Notes under the pieces: generated by a model
Seen by the model: the letters and a program-made list of their open reading frames with translations, nothing else
What the model was told of the DNA's origin: nothing
Database searches by the model: none
Program-made: the position numbers and the translations under genes
Origin: CAVSRC01 sp963743015
GTDB lineage: Bacteria > Pseudomonadota > Alphaproteobacteria > Rhizobiales > Kaistiaceae
Direction: 5' to 3'
Assembly: GCA_963743015.1 (NCBI GenBank)
Contig: CAVUOD010000014.1
Location: 1-64,000, forward strand
DNA: 64,000 nt
In this document: positions 8,238 to 16,420 of the stretch, one piece after another
How the letters are laid out: the number at the start of each line of letters is the position of its first letter
Position numbering within the stretch: the first letter of the stretch is position 1

Positions 8238-11200
8238 TCAGGCCGGTTGTGCCGGCGCTTCTTCCTTTGGCGCTTCCGATTTCTTGTCGCCGCGCAGCAC
8301 CACGTAGATCGCCGGGATCACCAGAACGGTGAGCAGCGTCGACGAGGCAAGGCCGAAGAGCAGCGAGATCGCCAGCCCCTGGAAGATCGGGTCGGCGAGG
8401 ATCACTGCCGCACCGATCATCGCGGCCAGCGCGGTGAGCAGGATCGGCTTGAAGCGGGTGGCGCCGGCTTCGAGCAGAACGTCGAGCAGCGGCCGGCCGG
8501 GCGTGCGCGCCGAGCGGATGAAGTCGACCAGCAGGATCGAGTTGCGCACGATGATGCCGGCAAGCGCAATGAAGCCGATCATCGAGGTCGCCGTGAAGGG
8601 CGCGTGGAAGATCCAGTGGCCGAGCATGATGCCGATGAAGGTCAGCGGGATCGGCGTCAGGATGACCAGCGGCACCTTGAACGAGCCGAACTGGGCGACG
8701 ACGAGGATGTAGATGCCGAAGATCGCGACCATGAAGGCGGCGCCCATGTCGCGGAAGGTCACCCAGGTCACCTCCCACTCGCCGTCCCACAAGAGCGTCG
8801 GCTTGGATTCGTCGTCGGGCTGGCCGTGCAGCGCGATGGTCGGCTTGGGCACGTTGCCCCAGTCGGCATTCTTGATGATCTTGTCGACGGCGAGCATGCC
8901 GTAGAGCGGCGCCTCGTAGGTGCCGGCAAGATCGGCGGTCACCATCTCGGCCGTGCGACCGTTGTGGCGGAAGATCGGATAGGAGGTCTTCTCGCGCACC
9001 GCATGGACCACGTCGCCGAGTTCGACCACGCCGGTGCTGCCGGGGATGCTGTTGGCGCCGACCGGCAAAGCGAGAGCGCGCTCGTTGACCACGTTGTTGG
9101 GCTTCGAGGATTCCAGCACGATCGGGATGGGCTGGCGCCCTCCCCCGCGGTGGGAATAGCCAACCGTCTCGCCGCCGTAGAAGGCGGTGATGGTGTTGTA
9201 GACGTCGCTCTCGTCGACCTTGTGATATTCGAGATTGTCCTGGTCGACCTTGAGGCGCACGCGCTCCGTCTGGACGCCATAGGAATCGTCGACGTCGACG
9301 ATGAAGGGCACGCTCTGGAAGGCCTCGCGCACCTTGGCGGCGATGGCCCGGCGGGTCTCGGCGTCCGGCCCGTAGATCTCGGCGAGCAGGGTGGAGAGCA
9401 CCGGCGGACCCGGTGGCGGCTCGACCACCTTGATGGAAGTGCCGGCCGGGGCGTCTATCCCCTTGAGACGCTCGCGGATCTCGAGGGCCACCGCATGGCT
9501 CTCGCGGCTGCGCTCGCCCTTCGGCGTCAGGTTGACCTGGGCATCGCCCTGATAGGGCTGCGAGCGCAGATAGTAGTGCCGCACCAGGCCGTTGAAGTCG
9601 AACGGCGAGGCCGTGCCGGCATAGGTCTGGAACGACTTGATCTCGGGGATCGACGCGACGCGGTCGACCGCCTCCTGCAACACCCGGTTGGTCTCCTCGA
9701 CCGACGAGCCCTCAGGCAGATCGGCGACGATCTGCAGGTGGTTCTTGTTGTCGAAGGGCAAGAGCTTGACCGTGACATGCTCGGTGTAGAGCAGGCCGAG
9801 CGAGCCGATGGTGAGGATGCCGACGATGGCCAGGAACGTCCAGGCGCGCGCCTTGGTGGCGAGCACCGGGCGGGCGACCGCCATATAGGCACGGCCGAGC
9901 GCCCCCATGTGGCCGTGATGGGCCTCGTGCGGCGCCGTGCCGCTCCTTCTCAGCCGCATCATCAGCCACGGCGTCAGCATGACCGCGACGAAGAAGGAGA
10001 ACAGCATCGCGGCCGAGGCATTGGCCGGGATCGGGCTCATATAGGGGCCCATCAGGCCCGAGACGAAGAGCATCGGCAGCAGGGCCGCGACCACGGTCAA
10101 GGTCGCCACGATGGTCGGGTTGCCGACCTCGGCAACCGCCTCGATCGCCGCCTGCCGGTGACTTCGCCCGTCATACATGCCCCAGTGGCGGGCGATGTTC
10201 TCAATGATGACGATGGCGTCGTCGACGAGAATGCCGATGGAGAAGATGAGCGCGAACAGGCTGACGCGGTTGAGCGTGTAGCCCATCATGCGCGAGGCAA
10301 ACAGGGTGAGCAGGATGGTCGTCGGGATGACGATGGCGACGACGATCGCCTCGCGCCAGCCGATGGAGAAGGCGACCAGAAGAACGATCGACACCGTGGC
10401 CAGGCCAAGGTGGAAGAGCAGCTCGTTGGCCTTCTCGTTGGCCGTCTCGCCGTAGTCGCGGGTGATCGTCATGTCCACATCTTCGGGGAAGATGCGGCCG
10501 CGCAGCTCCTCGAGCTGCTTGATGACGTTCTCGGCGATGACCACGGCATTGGTGCCGGACCGCTTGGCGATAGCCAGGGTCACCGCCGGCGCCCTTTCGA
10601 CCGTGCCGTCGGCCTTGCGCACCTCGGTGACGCGCGTTTCCTTCGGCTGGCTGGCGAGCGACACGTTGGCCACGTCGCGCAGATAGACCGGCCGGTTGTC
10701 GCGGGTGGTGAGCAGCAGGTTGCCGATTTCGGGCACCGTCTGCAGGGTCTGGCCGGCGACCAGAGCCACCTGCTTGCCGCTGTCGCGCACCACGCCGGCC
10801 TGGAAGGAGCGGTTGGCGCCCTGAACCTTGGCGGAGAGCTGCTGCAGCGTGACGCCGAACAGGGACAGCTTCTGCGGATCCGGCTCGACGCGAATCTGCT
10901 CGGGCTGGTCGCCGACGATGTAGGTCAGCCCGATATCCGGCAGCTTGGAAATCTCGACCTGGAGCTCGCGCGCCAGGCGCGTCAGGCCATTGGCCGTCCA
11001 GCGCGCCGCGGCTCCCGGCTTGGGCGTCAGCGTGACCGTGACGATGGCGACATCGTTGATGCCGCGACCGACGATCAGCGGCTCGGGAATGCCGACCGGG
11101 ATGCGGTCCATGTTGGCGCGCACCTTCTCGTGCACGCGCAGGATCGCCGTGTCGGCGTCGGTGCCGACGATGAAGCGGGCGGTGACCATGGCGCCGTCGT

Positions 11201-11471
11201 CGGTGGTCTGCGAATAGACGTGCTCGACGCCGTCGATGCTCTTGACGATCGTTTCCAGCGGCTCGGTGACGAGCTTGACCGCATCTTCGGCCTTGAGGCC
11301 GTTGGTGCTGACGTGGATATCGACCATGGGCACCGAAATCTGCGGCTCTTCCTCGCGCGGCAGGGTGATCAGCGCGACGATGCCGAGAATCAGCGCCGCC
11401 AGCAGGAAGAGCGGCGTCAGTGGCGAACCGATGAAGGCGCTGGTCAGGCGCCCCGCAATGCCGAGCTTCAT
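8238..11471 (-). CDS. RND-family efflux pump inner-membrane transporter
   Basis: A 1077-residue proton-driven AcrB/HAE1-like transporter of the inner membrane, the usual length for the family. It opens with a first TM helix (FLLAALILGIVALITLP) followed by the REEEPQISVPMV signature. Central helices contain LVAFSIGWREAIVVAIVIP and the ion-relay segment FALIFSIGILVDDAIVIIEN with two adjacent acidic residues. The second half repeats this layout (GFIALAGIIVRNSILLVDFI). The start overlaps the adaptor stop by four bases (ATGA), so the two are translationally coupled. Together with the DUF2892 protein and the divergent ArsR-type regulator this looks like one regulon. No outer-membrane channel gene is present nearby. 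The substrate is unknown. Confidence 0.94.
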   Translation of the reverse strand: MKLGIAGRLTSAFIGSPLTPLFLLAALILGIVALITLPREEEPQISVPMVDIHVSTNGLKAEDAVKLVTEPLETIVKSIDGVEHVYSQTTDDGAMVTARFIVGTDADTAILRVHEKVRANMDRIPVGIPEPLIVGRGINDVAIVTVTLTPKPGAAARWTANGLTRLARELQVEISKLPDIGLTYIVGDQPEQIRVEPDPQKLSLFGVTLQQLSAKVQGANRSFQAGVVRDSGKQVALVAGQTLQTVPEIGNLLLTTRDNRPVYLRDVANVSLASQPKETRVTEVRKADGTVERAPAVTLAIAKRSGTNAVVIAENVIKQLEELRGRIFPEDVDMTITRDYGETANEKANELLFHLGLATVSIVLLVAFSIGWREAIVVAIVIPTTILLTLFASRMMGYTLNRVSLFALIFSIGILVDDAIVIIENIARHWGMYDGRSHRQAAIEAVAEVGNPTIVATLTVVAALLPMLFVSGLMGPYMSPIPANASAAMLFSFFVAVMLTPWLMMRLRRSGTAPHEAHHGHMGALGRAYMAVARPVLATKARAWTFLAIVGILTIGSLGLLYTEHVTVKLLPFDNKNHLQIVADLPEGSSVEETNRVLQEAVDRVASIPEIKSFQTYAGTASPFDFNGLVRHYYLRSQPYQGDAQVNLTPKGERSRESHAVALEIRERLKGIDAPAGTSIKVVEPPPGPPVLSTLLAEIYGPDAETRRAIAAKVREAFQSVPFIVDVDDSYGVQTERVRLKVDQDNLEYHKVDESDVYNTITAFYGGETVGYSHRGGGRQPIPIVLESSKPNNVVNERALALPVGANSIPGSTGVVELGDVVHAVREKTSYPIFRHNGRTAEMVTADLAGTYEAPLYGMLAVDKIIKNADWGNVPKPTIALHGQPDDESKPTLLWDGEWEVTWVTFRDMGAAFMVAIFGIYILVVAQFGSFKVPLVILTPIPLTFIGIMLGHWIFHAPFTATSMIGFIALAGIIVRNSILLVDFIRSARTPGRPLLDVLLEAGATRFKPILLTALAAMIGAAVILADPIFQGLAISLLFGLASSTLLTVLVIPAIYVVLRGDKKSEAPKEEAPAQPA

Positions 11472-12496
11472 GGGACGAGCACCTTGTCGCCGGCATTGAG
11501 GCCGGTGAGGATTTCGATCATCTCGGCACCGTCGTGCTCGAAGGTTTCGCCCATGATGACGGCGACGTCGACCGGTGCTTCCGTGGCGCTTGCCAGGCGG
11601 ACGTAGTCGATGCCGTGGCGGGTGGTCACGGCGGCGCGCGGCACGGCAAGCACCTGCCGGTGGGCGACCGGAACCCAGACGAGCGTGCGCTCACCGACGA
11701 AATAGGTGCCAAGGCCATCGACCTCGACATCGGCCTGGACGCGGCCGTCGGTGATCTCCGGATAGATCTTGACCAGCTTGCCCTTGCGGGCCGTGGTCGG
11801 ATCGGGGGGGGCGTCGCTGGCGGTGTCTTCCGAAAGCACGCGCCGGCCGACCAGCACGGTACCGCCCGTGGCGATTTCGGTGGCGTGGCGTTCGGGCAGC
11901 GACAGGCGGAGGAAATAGCCGCCGCCGGCGACCGTGGCGATGGAATCGCCCGGCAGCACCACCGAGCCGAGGGTCACCGGCACGGTGATGACGCGGCCGT
12001 CCTCGGGGGCGACGGTATCGCCCTCGGCGGCCTGCTGGGAGAGCACGTCGCGCTTCGACTTGGCCGAGGCGAGCTGACTGGTGAGCACGTCGACCTGGGT
12101 CTGCGCCTGGTCGAGCTTGGCTTTGGTGGTCGAGCCGGTATCGAACAGATGCTTCGCGCGCTCCAGTTCGATACGGGCATTGTCGAGCTGCGAGGAGATC
12201 GCCTTGATGTCGGAGTCCGCGGCGTCGATCTGCAGGGCGATCTTCGGGTCGACGATGCGGGCGATGACCTCGCCCTTGGTGACCTGGGTCCCCTCGGTGA
12301 CGCTGATCGACATGATGGTGCCGCCGATGCGCGTGCGCGCCGGCACGAGATGGCGGCTCCTGACCTCACCGAAGACCGCTTTCAACTCCTCGATGCTCAA
12401 TTGCGAGACGGTGAATTCGGCTGCGGCGACAGCGTGTCCGGCGAACGTGGCAAAGCAGACGGCGGCCATCGCAATGATGGCAGGGCGGGCCCTCAT
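11468..12496 (-). CDS. RND efflux periplasmic adaptor (membrane fusion protein)
   Basis: A 342-residue HlyD/AcrA-like adaptor linking the RND pump to an outer-membrane channel. It begins with a Sec-type signal peptide (IIAMAAVCFATFAGHAVAAA). The first lipoyl half reads GGTIMSISVTEGTQVTKGEV. A coiled-coil hairpin of about 80 residues (roughly 95-170) follows, then the second lipoyl half (GRVITVPVTLGSVVLPGDSI) and beta-barrel and membrane-proximal domains ending ILTGLNAGDKVLVP. It is the first gene of the coupled pair and sits 70 bp downstream of the DUF2892 gene, so the three are probably one transcript. Confidence 0.92.
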   Translation of the reverse strand: MRARPAIIAMAAVCFATFAGHAVAAAEFTVSQLSIEELKAVFGEVRSRHLVPARTRIGGTIMSISVTEGTQVTKGEVIARIVDPKIALQIDAADSDIKAISSQLDNARIELERAKHLFDTGSTTKAKLDQAQTQVDVLTSQLASAKSKRDVLSQQAAEGDTVAPEDGRVITVPVTLGSVVLPGDSIATVAGGGYFLRLSLPERHATEIATGGTVLVGRRVLSEDTASDAPPDPTTARKGKLVKIYPEITDGRVQADVEVDGLGTYFVGERTLVWVPVAHRQVLAVPRAAVTTRHGIDYVRLASATEAPVDVAVIMGETFEHDGAEMIEILTGLNAGDKVLVP

Positions 12497-12566
12497 GGGC
12501 AGACTCCAAGTGTCAACGGGCCGCCAGCCAGCCGGCAGCCGGTGGATCTGGTCAGGGCGAAGAAAT

Positions 12567-12773
12567 CTAGTGGCTGCTGACGCTGCTCGACTTGAGGCCG
12601 ATCAAGCGTAGAAAGCTCCTAGCCGGGCAGATGCCGGTGAAGGCAGACTGGAACAGGTTCAAACCGACAAAGGCGGTGAGCAGGAACCAGTAGGGCGACA
12701 CGAAATATCCCAGCGCGAGGGACAGCAGAACCATGCAGCCAGCCATGGCGAAAACGGCGCGATCGACAGTCAT
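12567..12773 (-). CDS. DUF2892 (YgaP-type) small membrane protein
   Basis: A 68-residue protein with two TM segments (VFAMAGCMVLLSLALGYFV and a second starting WFLLTAFVGLNLFQ) followed by FTGICPARSFLRLIG, the conserved CP motif of the DUF2892 family. The start is fixed by AGGAG (12781-12785 on the opposite strand), eight bases upstream. This domain is often found with rhodaneses and with BigR-type regulators in sulfide-handling operons. It heads the RND operon and is divergent from the ArsR-family regulator. Confidence 0.85.
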   Translation of the reverse strand: MTVDRAVFAMAGCMVLLSLALGYFVSPYWFLLTAFVGLNLFQSAFTGICPARSFLRLIGLKSSSVSSH

Positions 12774-12851
12774 TTCAAAACTCCTGCGAATGCTAGACGG
12801 CGCCGGTCCGCTCCCCCGAAAACGTCCGAAATGGCTGGGTCGCCCGGCAGT

Positions 12852-12898
12852 TGCTTGCATCTAACATTCGAAAAGCATAAATTCAAGATCATGAATGT
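12852..12898 (+). promoter_or_regulatory. Candidate promoter and operator of the ArsR-family gene
   Basis: TTGCAT (12855-12860), a 17-bp spacer and TAAATT (12878-12883) resemble a -35/-10 pair. An inverted repeat ACATTC (12864-12869) / GAATGT (12893-12898) straddles this promoter and reaches the start codon. This is a plausible autorepression site in the 117-bp divergent region. It rests on pattern only. Confidence 0.3.
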
Positions 12899-13232
12899 GA
12901 AAGATATGATCCCGGCCAGCGACCTGGCCGCCGCCTTGATGCGCAGCCTGTCGCACCCGCAGCGGCTGCTGGTCCTGTGCGCGCTCGGCAATGGCGAGAA
13001 GTCGGTTGCCGAGCTGCGCAGTCTTCTCGGCGGTGTCGAACAGGTGCCCATGTCGCAACAGCTCATGCGGCTGCGAGCCGACGGGCTGGTGGAATCCCGG
13101 CGCGAGGGAACGGCTGTCTATTATCACATCGCCCGGCCGGAGGTGCTGCTGGTCATCGGGGCGCTGGAGACCGCCTACTGCTCGCCGATGAAGGCCAAGG
13201 AGCGCGAGCGCAAGGGCGAAACGCAGAGCTGA
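12891..13232 (+). CDS. ArsR-family repressor, BigR/SqrR-like (probable persulfide sensor)
   Basis: A 113-residue winged-helix regulator. The recognition region SQQLMRLRADGLVESRREG and wing TAVYYHIARPEVL are typical of ArsR proteins. It has exactly two cysteines, Cys30 in LVLCALGNGE and Cys97 in ETAYCSPMK, 67 residues apart. BigR and SqrR use a pair 66 residues apart to form an intramolecular tetrasulfide in response to sulfane sulfur; one residue is inserted here before the recognition helix. The canonical metal-binding CxC of ArsR is absent. The ATG at 12891 is preferred over the one at 12831, whose extra residues lie in the intergenic region. It is divergent from DUF2892 and the RND genes, which it most likely represses. 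Confidence 0.85.
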   Translation: MNVKDMIPASDLAAALMRSLSHPQRLLVLCALGNGEKSVAELRSLLGGVEQVPMSQQLMRLRADGLVESRREGTAVYYHIARPEVLLVIGALETAYCSPMKAKERERKGETQS

Positions 13233-13277
13233 ACACGTGGTCCGCACGGGACGGCGCGAAATCCGGGCGAGTCGCGC

Positions 13278-13307
13278 CGCGGATTGCGCTCCGCTCCGTC
13301 CGGGCCA
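13278..13307 (-). repeat. Intergenic repeat, copy B (half element)
   Basis: CGCGGATTGCGCTCCGCTCC followed by GTCCGGGCCA differs by one base from 42972-43001 and matches the inverted first half of 8039-8106. It fills the 96-bp gap between the ArsR-type gene and the M24-like gene. Confidence 0.65.
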
Positions 13308-13328
13308 TGGGTGCGCTGCGACGGCCGG

Positions 13329-14732
13329 TCAGCGCAGGGCCAGGATCCGCCGCGGCGCCAGGACGAAGGGCGGCAGCCAGCCGGCCAGATTGCTGAAAGG
13401 CAGGACTTCCGGTTTCAGGCGGATGCCGAGGACATCGGCCATGAAGGCGCGGCGCGCCGCGATCCGCCGCCACGCCGCTGGAAAACGCTCGGCGAATTCG
13501 GCACGGCCGCGTTCGTCGAGGAGCGCGATGCCGTCCTCGATGTTCGACGTGAACCAGGGCGTGCCGGTGGCTGGAATGATGTCGAGCTGGAGCGCCTGAC
13601 CGGAGCGGAGCGTTTCCGTGCTGCCCGGGTAGATGGGCGTGTTCATCCACTCGTCGAGATGGATCAGGTGGCCGGGATTGAGCCCGATGCCGAAGAACGG
13701 GTCGCCGAGATGACGCTTGACCAGAGCGTCGATCTCGCCGCCGGTGACGCCGATGCCGATGGCCTCGTACCACTCGGCGGCACAGGCGAAATACGGCGCT
13801 GCCAGCCGCGCGACATAGTCGCGGATGGCTTCCGGCAGATCGTCGGCGCTCTCGGCGACAAAGCCGGCACGGGAGGTCAGCGCGCCCCAGACGCCATAGG
13901 CGATGGTGAAGGGATCGCCGAGCGCGAGCGGCCGGTCGAGCGGGCTGCCAAGGCCGAGCGCGGCGCGCGGACCGGCCGACAGCATCAGGTGGCAGGAGAG
14001 CGGCACGCCGATCGGCCGGACGAGGGTTGCGGCCTCGGCCTCGCGCATGCCCGGCCTGAGCCCGAAGAGGACACGCTTGACCGCTTCCGAGACATGCACC
14101 GCGGCAAACTCGAAGGCGGCGAGCTGGTCGATCTCGTTGACGGCGCGCAAGCCAGTGCCGGCGTGCATGAACAGCGCCGTTGCATTGACCACCGCCCCAC
14201 CCTCGCCCACCAGCCGGCGCAGCGTATCGACGATGAAAGCCGGGCTTTCGATCCACTGGTCGGGGTGCGCTGTCTCCTGCGGGCCGTAATATTTCCAGCC
14301 GGCAATGCCGACGCGCATGGTCCGGGCGATGCCGGCCTCGCTGAGAAGATCGGCGAGCGGCGGCGTGCGCGCGCGCTCCTGGCCGAGCAGGCCGAAGGGC
14401 GGATAGAGGCGGACATCGAGGCCGACCGGCGCGGCCCGCCCGGCACCCTGGTTCTCCGGCCCGGCCAGGAGCACCGGCTGCCTGCCCGGTACGAGGACGA
14501 GCAGCGCCTCCTCGAAACGCGGGTCGAAGCCCGTCGCCCAGGCGAGATTGGCGAAATGCTCGCGGTCGCCATAGACCAGCAGCGCCGACAATCCGGCCGC
14601 ATCGACGGCAGCGATGAGCCGCGCCAGCCGCGCCGCATAGAGCACCGGCGGCAATTCGGGCCGCGGCTCAGGCGAAGTGAATTCGGGAAGCTCCGCCTCG
14701 ATGAGGCGCACGTCTCCGGGCGAGCGAGTCAT
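13329..14732 (-). CDS. M24 (creatinase/aminopeptidase-fold) protein with lost metal ligands
   Basis: About 467 residues from the ATG at 14732. The N-terminal creatinase-type domain contains ALLVYGDREHFANLAWATGF. The C-terminal pita-bread domain contains ALFMHAGTGLRAVNEIDQLA, NPGHLIHLDEW and NIEDGIALLDE. In active M24 peptidases the first two metal-binding aspartates lie in a D-x-G...D pattern. Here the equivalent stretch reads DPFTIAYGVWGALTSRAGF with neither in place. It is thus probably not a metallopeptidase; a creatinase-like hydrolase or a non-catalytic protein are options. It lies 20 bp after the FG-GAP gene and is the last member of the transporter-cytochrome operon. Confidence 0.8.
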   Translation of the reverse strand: MTRSPGDVRLIEAELPEFTSPEPRPELPPVLYAARLARLIAAVDAAGLSALLVYGDREHFANLAWATGFDPRFEEALLVLVPGRQPVLLAGPENQGAGRAAPVGLDVRLYPPFGLLGQERARTPPLADLLSEAGIARTMRVGIAGWKYYGPQETAHPDQWIESPAFIVDTLRRLVGEGGAVVNATALFMHAGTGLRAVNEIDQLAAFEFAAVHVSEAVKRVLFGLRPGMREAEAATLVRPIGVPLSCHLMLSAGPRAALGLGSPLDRPLALGDPFTIAYGVWGALTSRAGFVAESADDLPEAIRDYVARLAAPYFACAAEWYEAIGIGVTGGEIDALVKRHLGDPFFGIGLNPGHLIHLDEWMNTPIYPGSTETLRSGQALQLDIIPATGTPWFTSNIEDGIALLDERGRAEFAERFPAAWRRIAARRAFMADVLGIRLKPEVLPFSNLAGWLPPFVLAPRRILALR

Positions 14733-14752
14733 CTGGGCCGCTTGCCGTGCGA

Positions 14753-16420
14753 TCAGTTGCCGGGCGGCGGTTCGGGCAGCCAGTATTCGGCCTGGTCCTT
14801 GCCGCGCTCGATGCGCACGAAATTGTTGGCGAAGACCCGGAAAGAGCCGCTCCACTGGCCATCCGGCCATTTCACGCGAATATCGGCGCGTTCGGCTGTG
14901 CCGAGACCGACATGAACGAAGCCGGCCTGGCCGGAGGCGTGGCCGCCGCCGACATGGACGGTGCGGTCCATCACATTGTTGCCGGCCTTGACGTTGATGC
15001 GGGCGCCGACGGCGTTGCGATTGGCCAGCGGCTGGACGAGTTCGATCTCAAGCCAGTTGCCGAGCGGCTCGTCGCCGCCCCAGGCCGTCTTGGTGCCGAG
15101 ATTGCGGAACAGGCTCACCGGCGCCTCGCGGTTGACCACCACCAGATCGAGCATGCCGTCCATGTTGAGATCGACCGCCGCGCCGCCACGGCCCTTGCGC
15201 GGCAGCGCGATGCCGGCCTGCTTGCCGACCTCGGTGAAGGTCTTGTCCCACTGGCCGAGCAGCAGGTTGTCGGGATCGTCAGCGGCAAAATCGGGCATCG
15301 CATCGACATTGCCCTTGGCGATGAACAGGTCGAGCAGGCCGTCATTGTTGAAATCGGCGAACTGGCTGTGCCAGCCGGTCGAGGGCCGCACGTCGCCGCC
15401 GACATAGGGGCGCGCCGCGGTCGCACCCGCGGGATAGGCTATGTCCTTGTAGATGGGACGATCGGTGTCGGCCTCCTCGGAGAGCTGCTGCAGCTTGGTG
15501 TCGCCCATCGAGGTGAGCGCATAGACCGGATAGTTGTTGCCGTAGAGGTTGGCCTGGGCGATGCCCATGCCGTAGATCGACAGGTGCTGCCAGCCTTCGG
15601 ACGCCGTGTAGAGGCGCGGTGGCTTGCCGGCATCGACGTGCCACATCTGCTCCTCGCCGCCGCGGTAATACTGGCGGTCATTGGTGACGCGCAACGAGGG
15701 CACGCCCGACTGGTTCCAGTCGGTGAACAGCATGGACAGCGAGCAATAGCTCGGCGACAGCGCGACAGGATCGCTGTAGTCCGGCTTGTCGCGCGAGGCC
15801 GACCGTTCGAGGTAATTGTCGGCGCAGGTACCCCAAGGCGCCCCCGGCGCCATGCGGTCGACGTAATTGCCGATGGCCAGCGTCGGGAAGGTCTGGTCCT
15901 TCTCCCAGGTGGCCGAAAAAGCCGTCGTCCAGTCCCTGCCCCCGTCGAAGGCAAACGCCTTGTTGGCGACCTCGAACTTGCAGTCGCCGTCGCCCTTGAG
16001 GATGAGGTTGCGGCCGAGGCGCAGGACGACGAGGTCCATCAGGCCGTCATTGTCGACATCGAGCGGATAGGCGCCGGTGACGTTCTTCAGGTCCTCGGGC
16101 GGAATGCCCATGTCGGCCTTGACGAACTTGAGCGCACCCCCGGTCGGGCTCTCGTTGACGTAGAGATCCGCCGGGCTGGTGCCGCCGGCGATGAAGAGGT
16201 CCGGTCGGCGGTCGCCATTGCAATCGAACGCCGCCACGCCGCCGCCGACGAAGAACTCCCAGCCGCCGGTGTATTTGTGGTCGATGCCGGCGGCCAGCGC
16301 CTCCTCGTGCATGTCGGGAATGTCGTTGGGCACCGGCTTGGTCATGTCGTCGGCGTAAGCCGTGGCGACCGAGCACAGGCCGGCGGCGAACAGCACTGCG
16401 GCGAACAGGCTCCGGGTCAT
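14753..16420 (-). CDS. Secreted FG-GAP/VCBS beta-propeller protein with ASPIC/UnbV domain
   Basis: A 555-residue exported protein. Signal peptide: SLFAAVLFAAGLCSVATAYA. Several Ca-binding FG-GAP repeats follow (FDCNGDRRPDLFIAGG, LDVDNDGLMDLVVLR, FADFNNDGLLDLFIAKG, VDLNMDGMLDLVVVN). The C-terminal ASPIC/UnbV domain shows LEIELVQPLANRNAVGARI and VHVGLGTAERADIRVKWPDG. The start overlaps the stop of the di-haem cytochrome gene by four bases, so the two products are probably made in fixed ratio and act together in the periplasm. The function of ASPIC/UnbV proteins is poorly defined; a scaffold or substrate-binding role beside the cytochrome is inference. Confidence 0.88.
   Translation of the reverse strand: MTRSLFAAVLFAAGLCSVATAYADDMTKPVPNDIPDMHEEALAAGIDHKYTGGWEFFVGGGVAAFDCNGDRRPDLFIAGGTSPADLYVNESPTGGALKFVKADMGIPPEDLKNVTGAYPLDVDNDGLMDLVVLRLGRNLILKGDGDCKFEVANKAFAFDGGRDWTTAFSATWEKDQTFPTLAIGNYVDRMAPGAPWGTCADNYLERSASRDKPDYSDPVALSPSYCSLSMLFTDWNQSGVPSLRVTNDRQYYRGGEEQMWHVDAGKPPRLYTASEGWQHLSIYGMGIAQANLYGNNYPVYALTSMGDTKLQQLSEEADTDRPIYKDIAYPAGATAARPYVGGDVRPSTGWHSQFADFNNDGLLDLFIAKGNVDAMPDFAADDPDNLLLGQWDKTFTEVGKQAGIALPRKGRGGAAVDLNMDGMLDLVVVNREAPVSLFRNLGTKTAWGGDEPLGNWLEIELVQPLANRNAVGARINVKAGNNVMDRTVHVGGGHASGQAGFVHVGLGTAERADIRVKWPDGQWSGSFRVFANNFVRIERGKDQAEYWLPEPPPGN

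Noticed and set aside
8166..11606. Very long plus-strand open frame (1146 codons) over the RND gene
   Set aside because: It is antisense to a full-length RND pump with all family motifs; its translation is Arg/Asp/Gly-rich low complexity, typical of a GC-rich shadow frame.
12831..12890. Earlier ATG for the ArsR-family gene
   Set aside because: It would add 20 residues that lie over the promoter region and do not resemble the family N-terminus.
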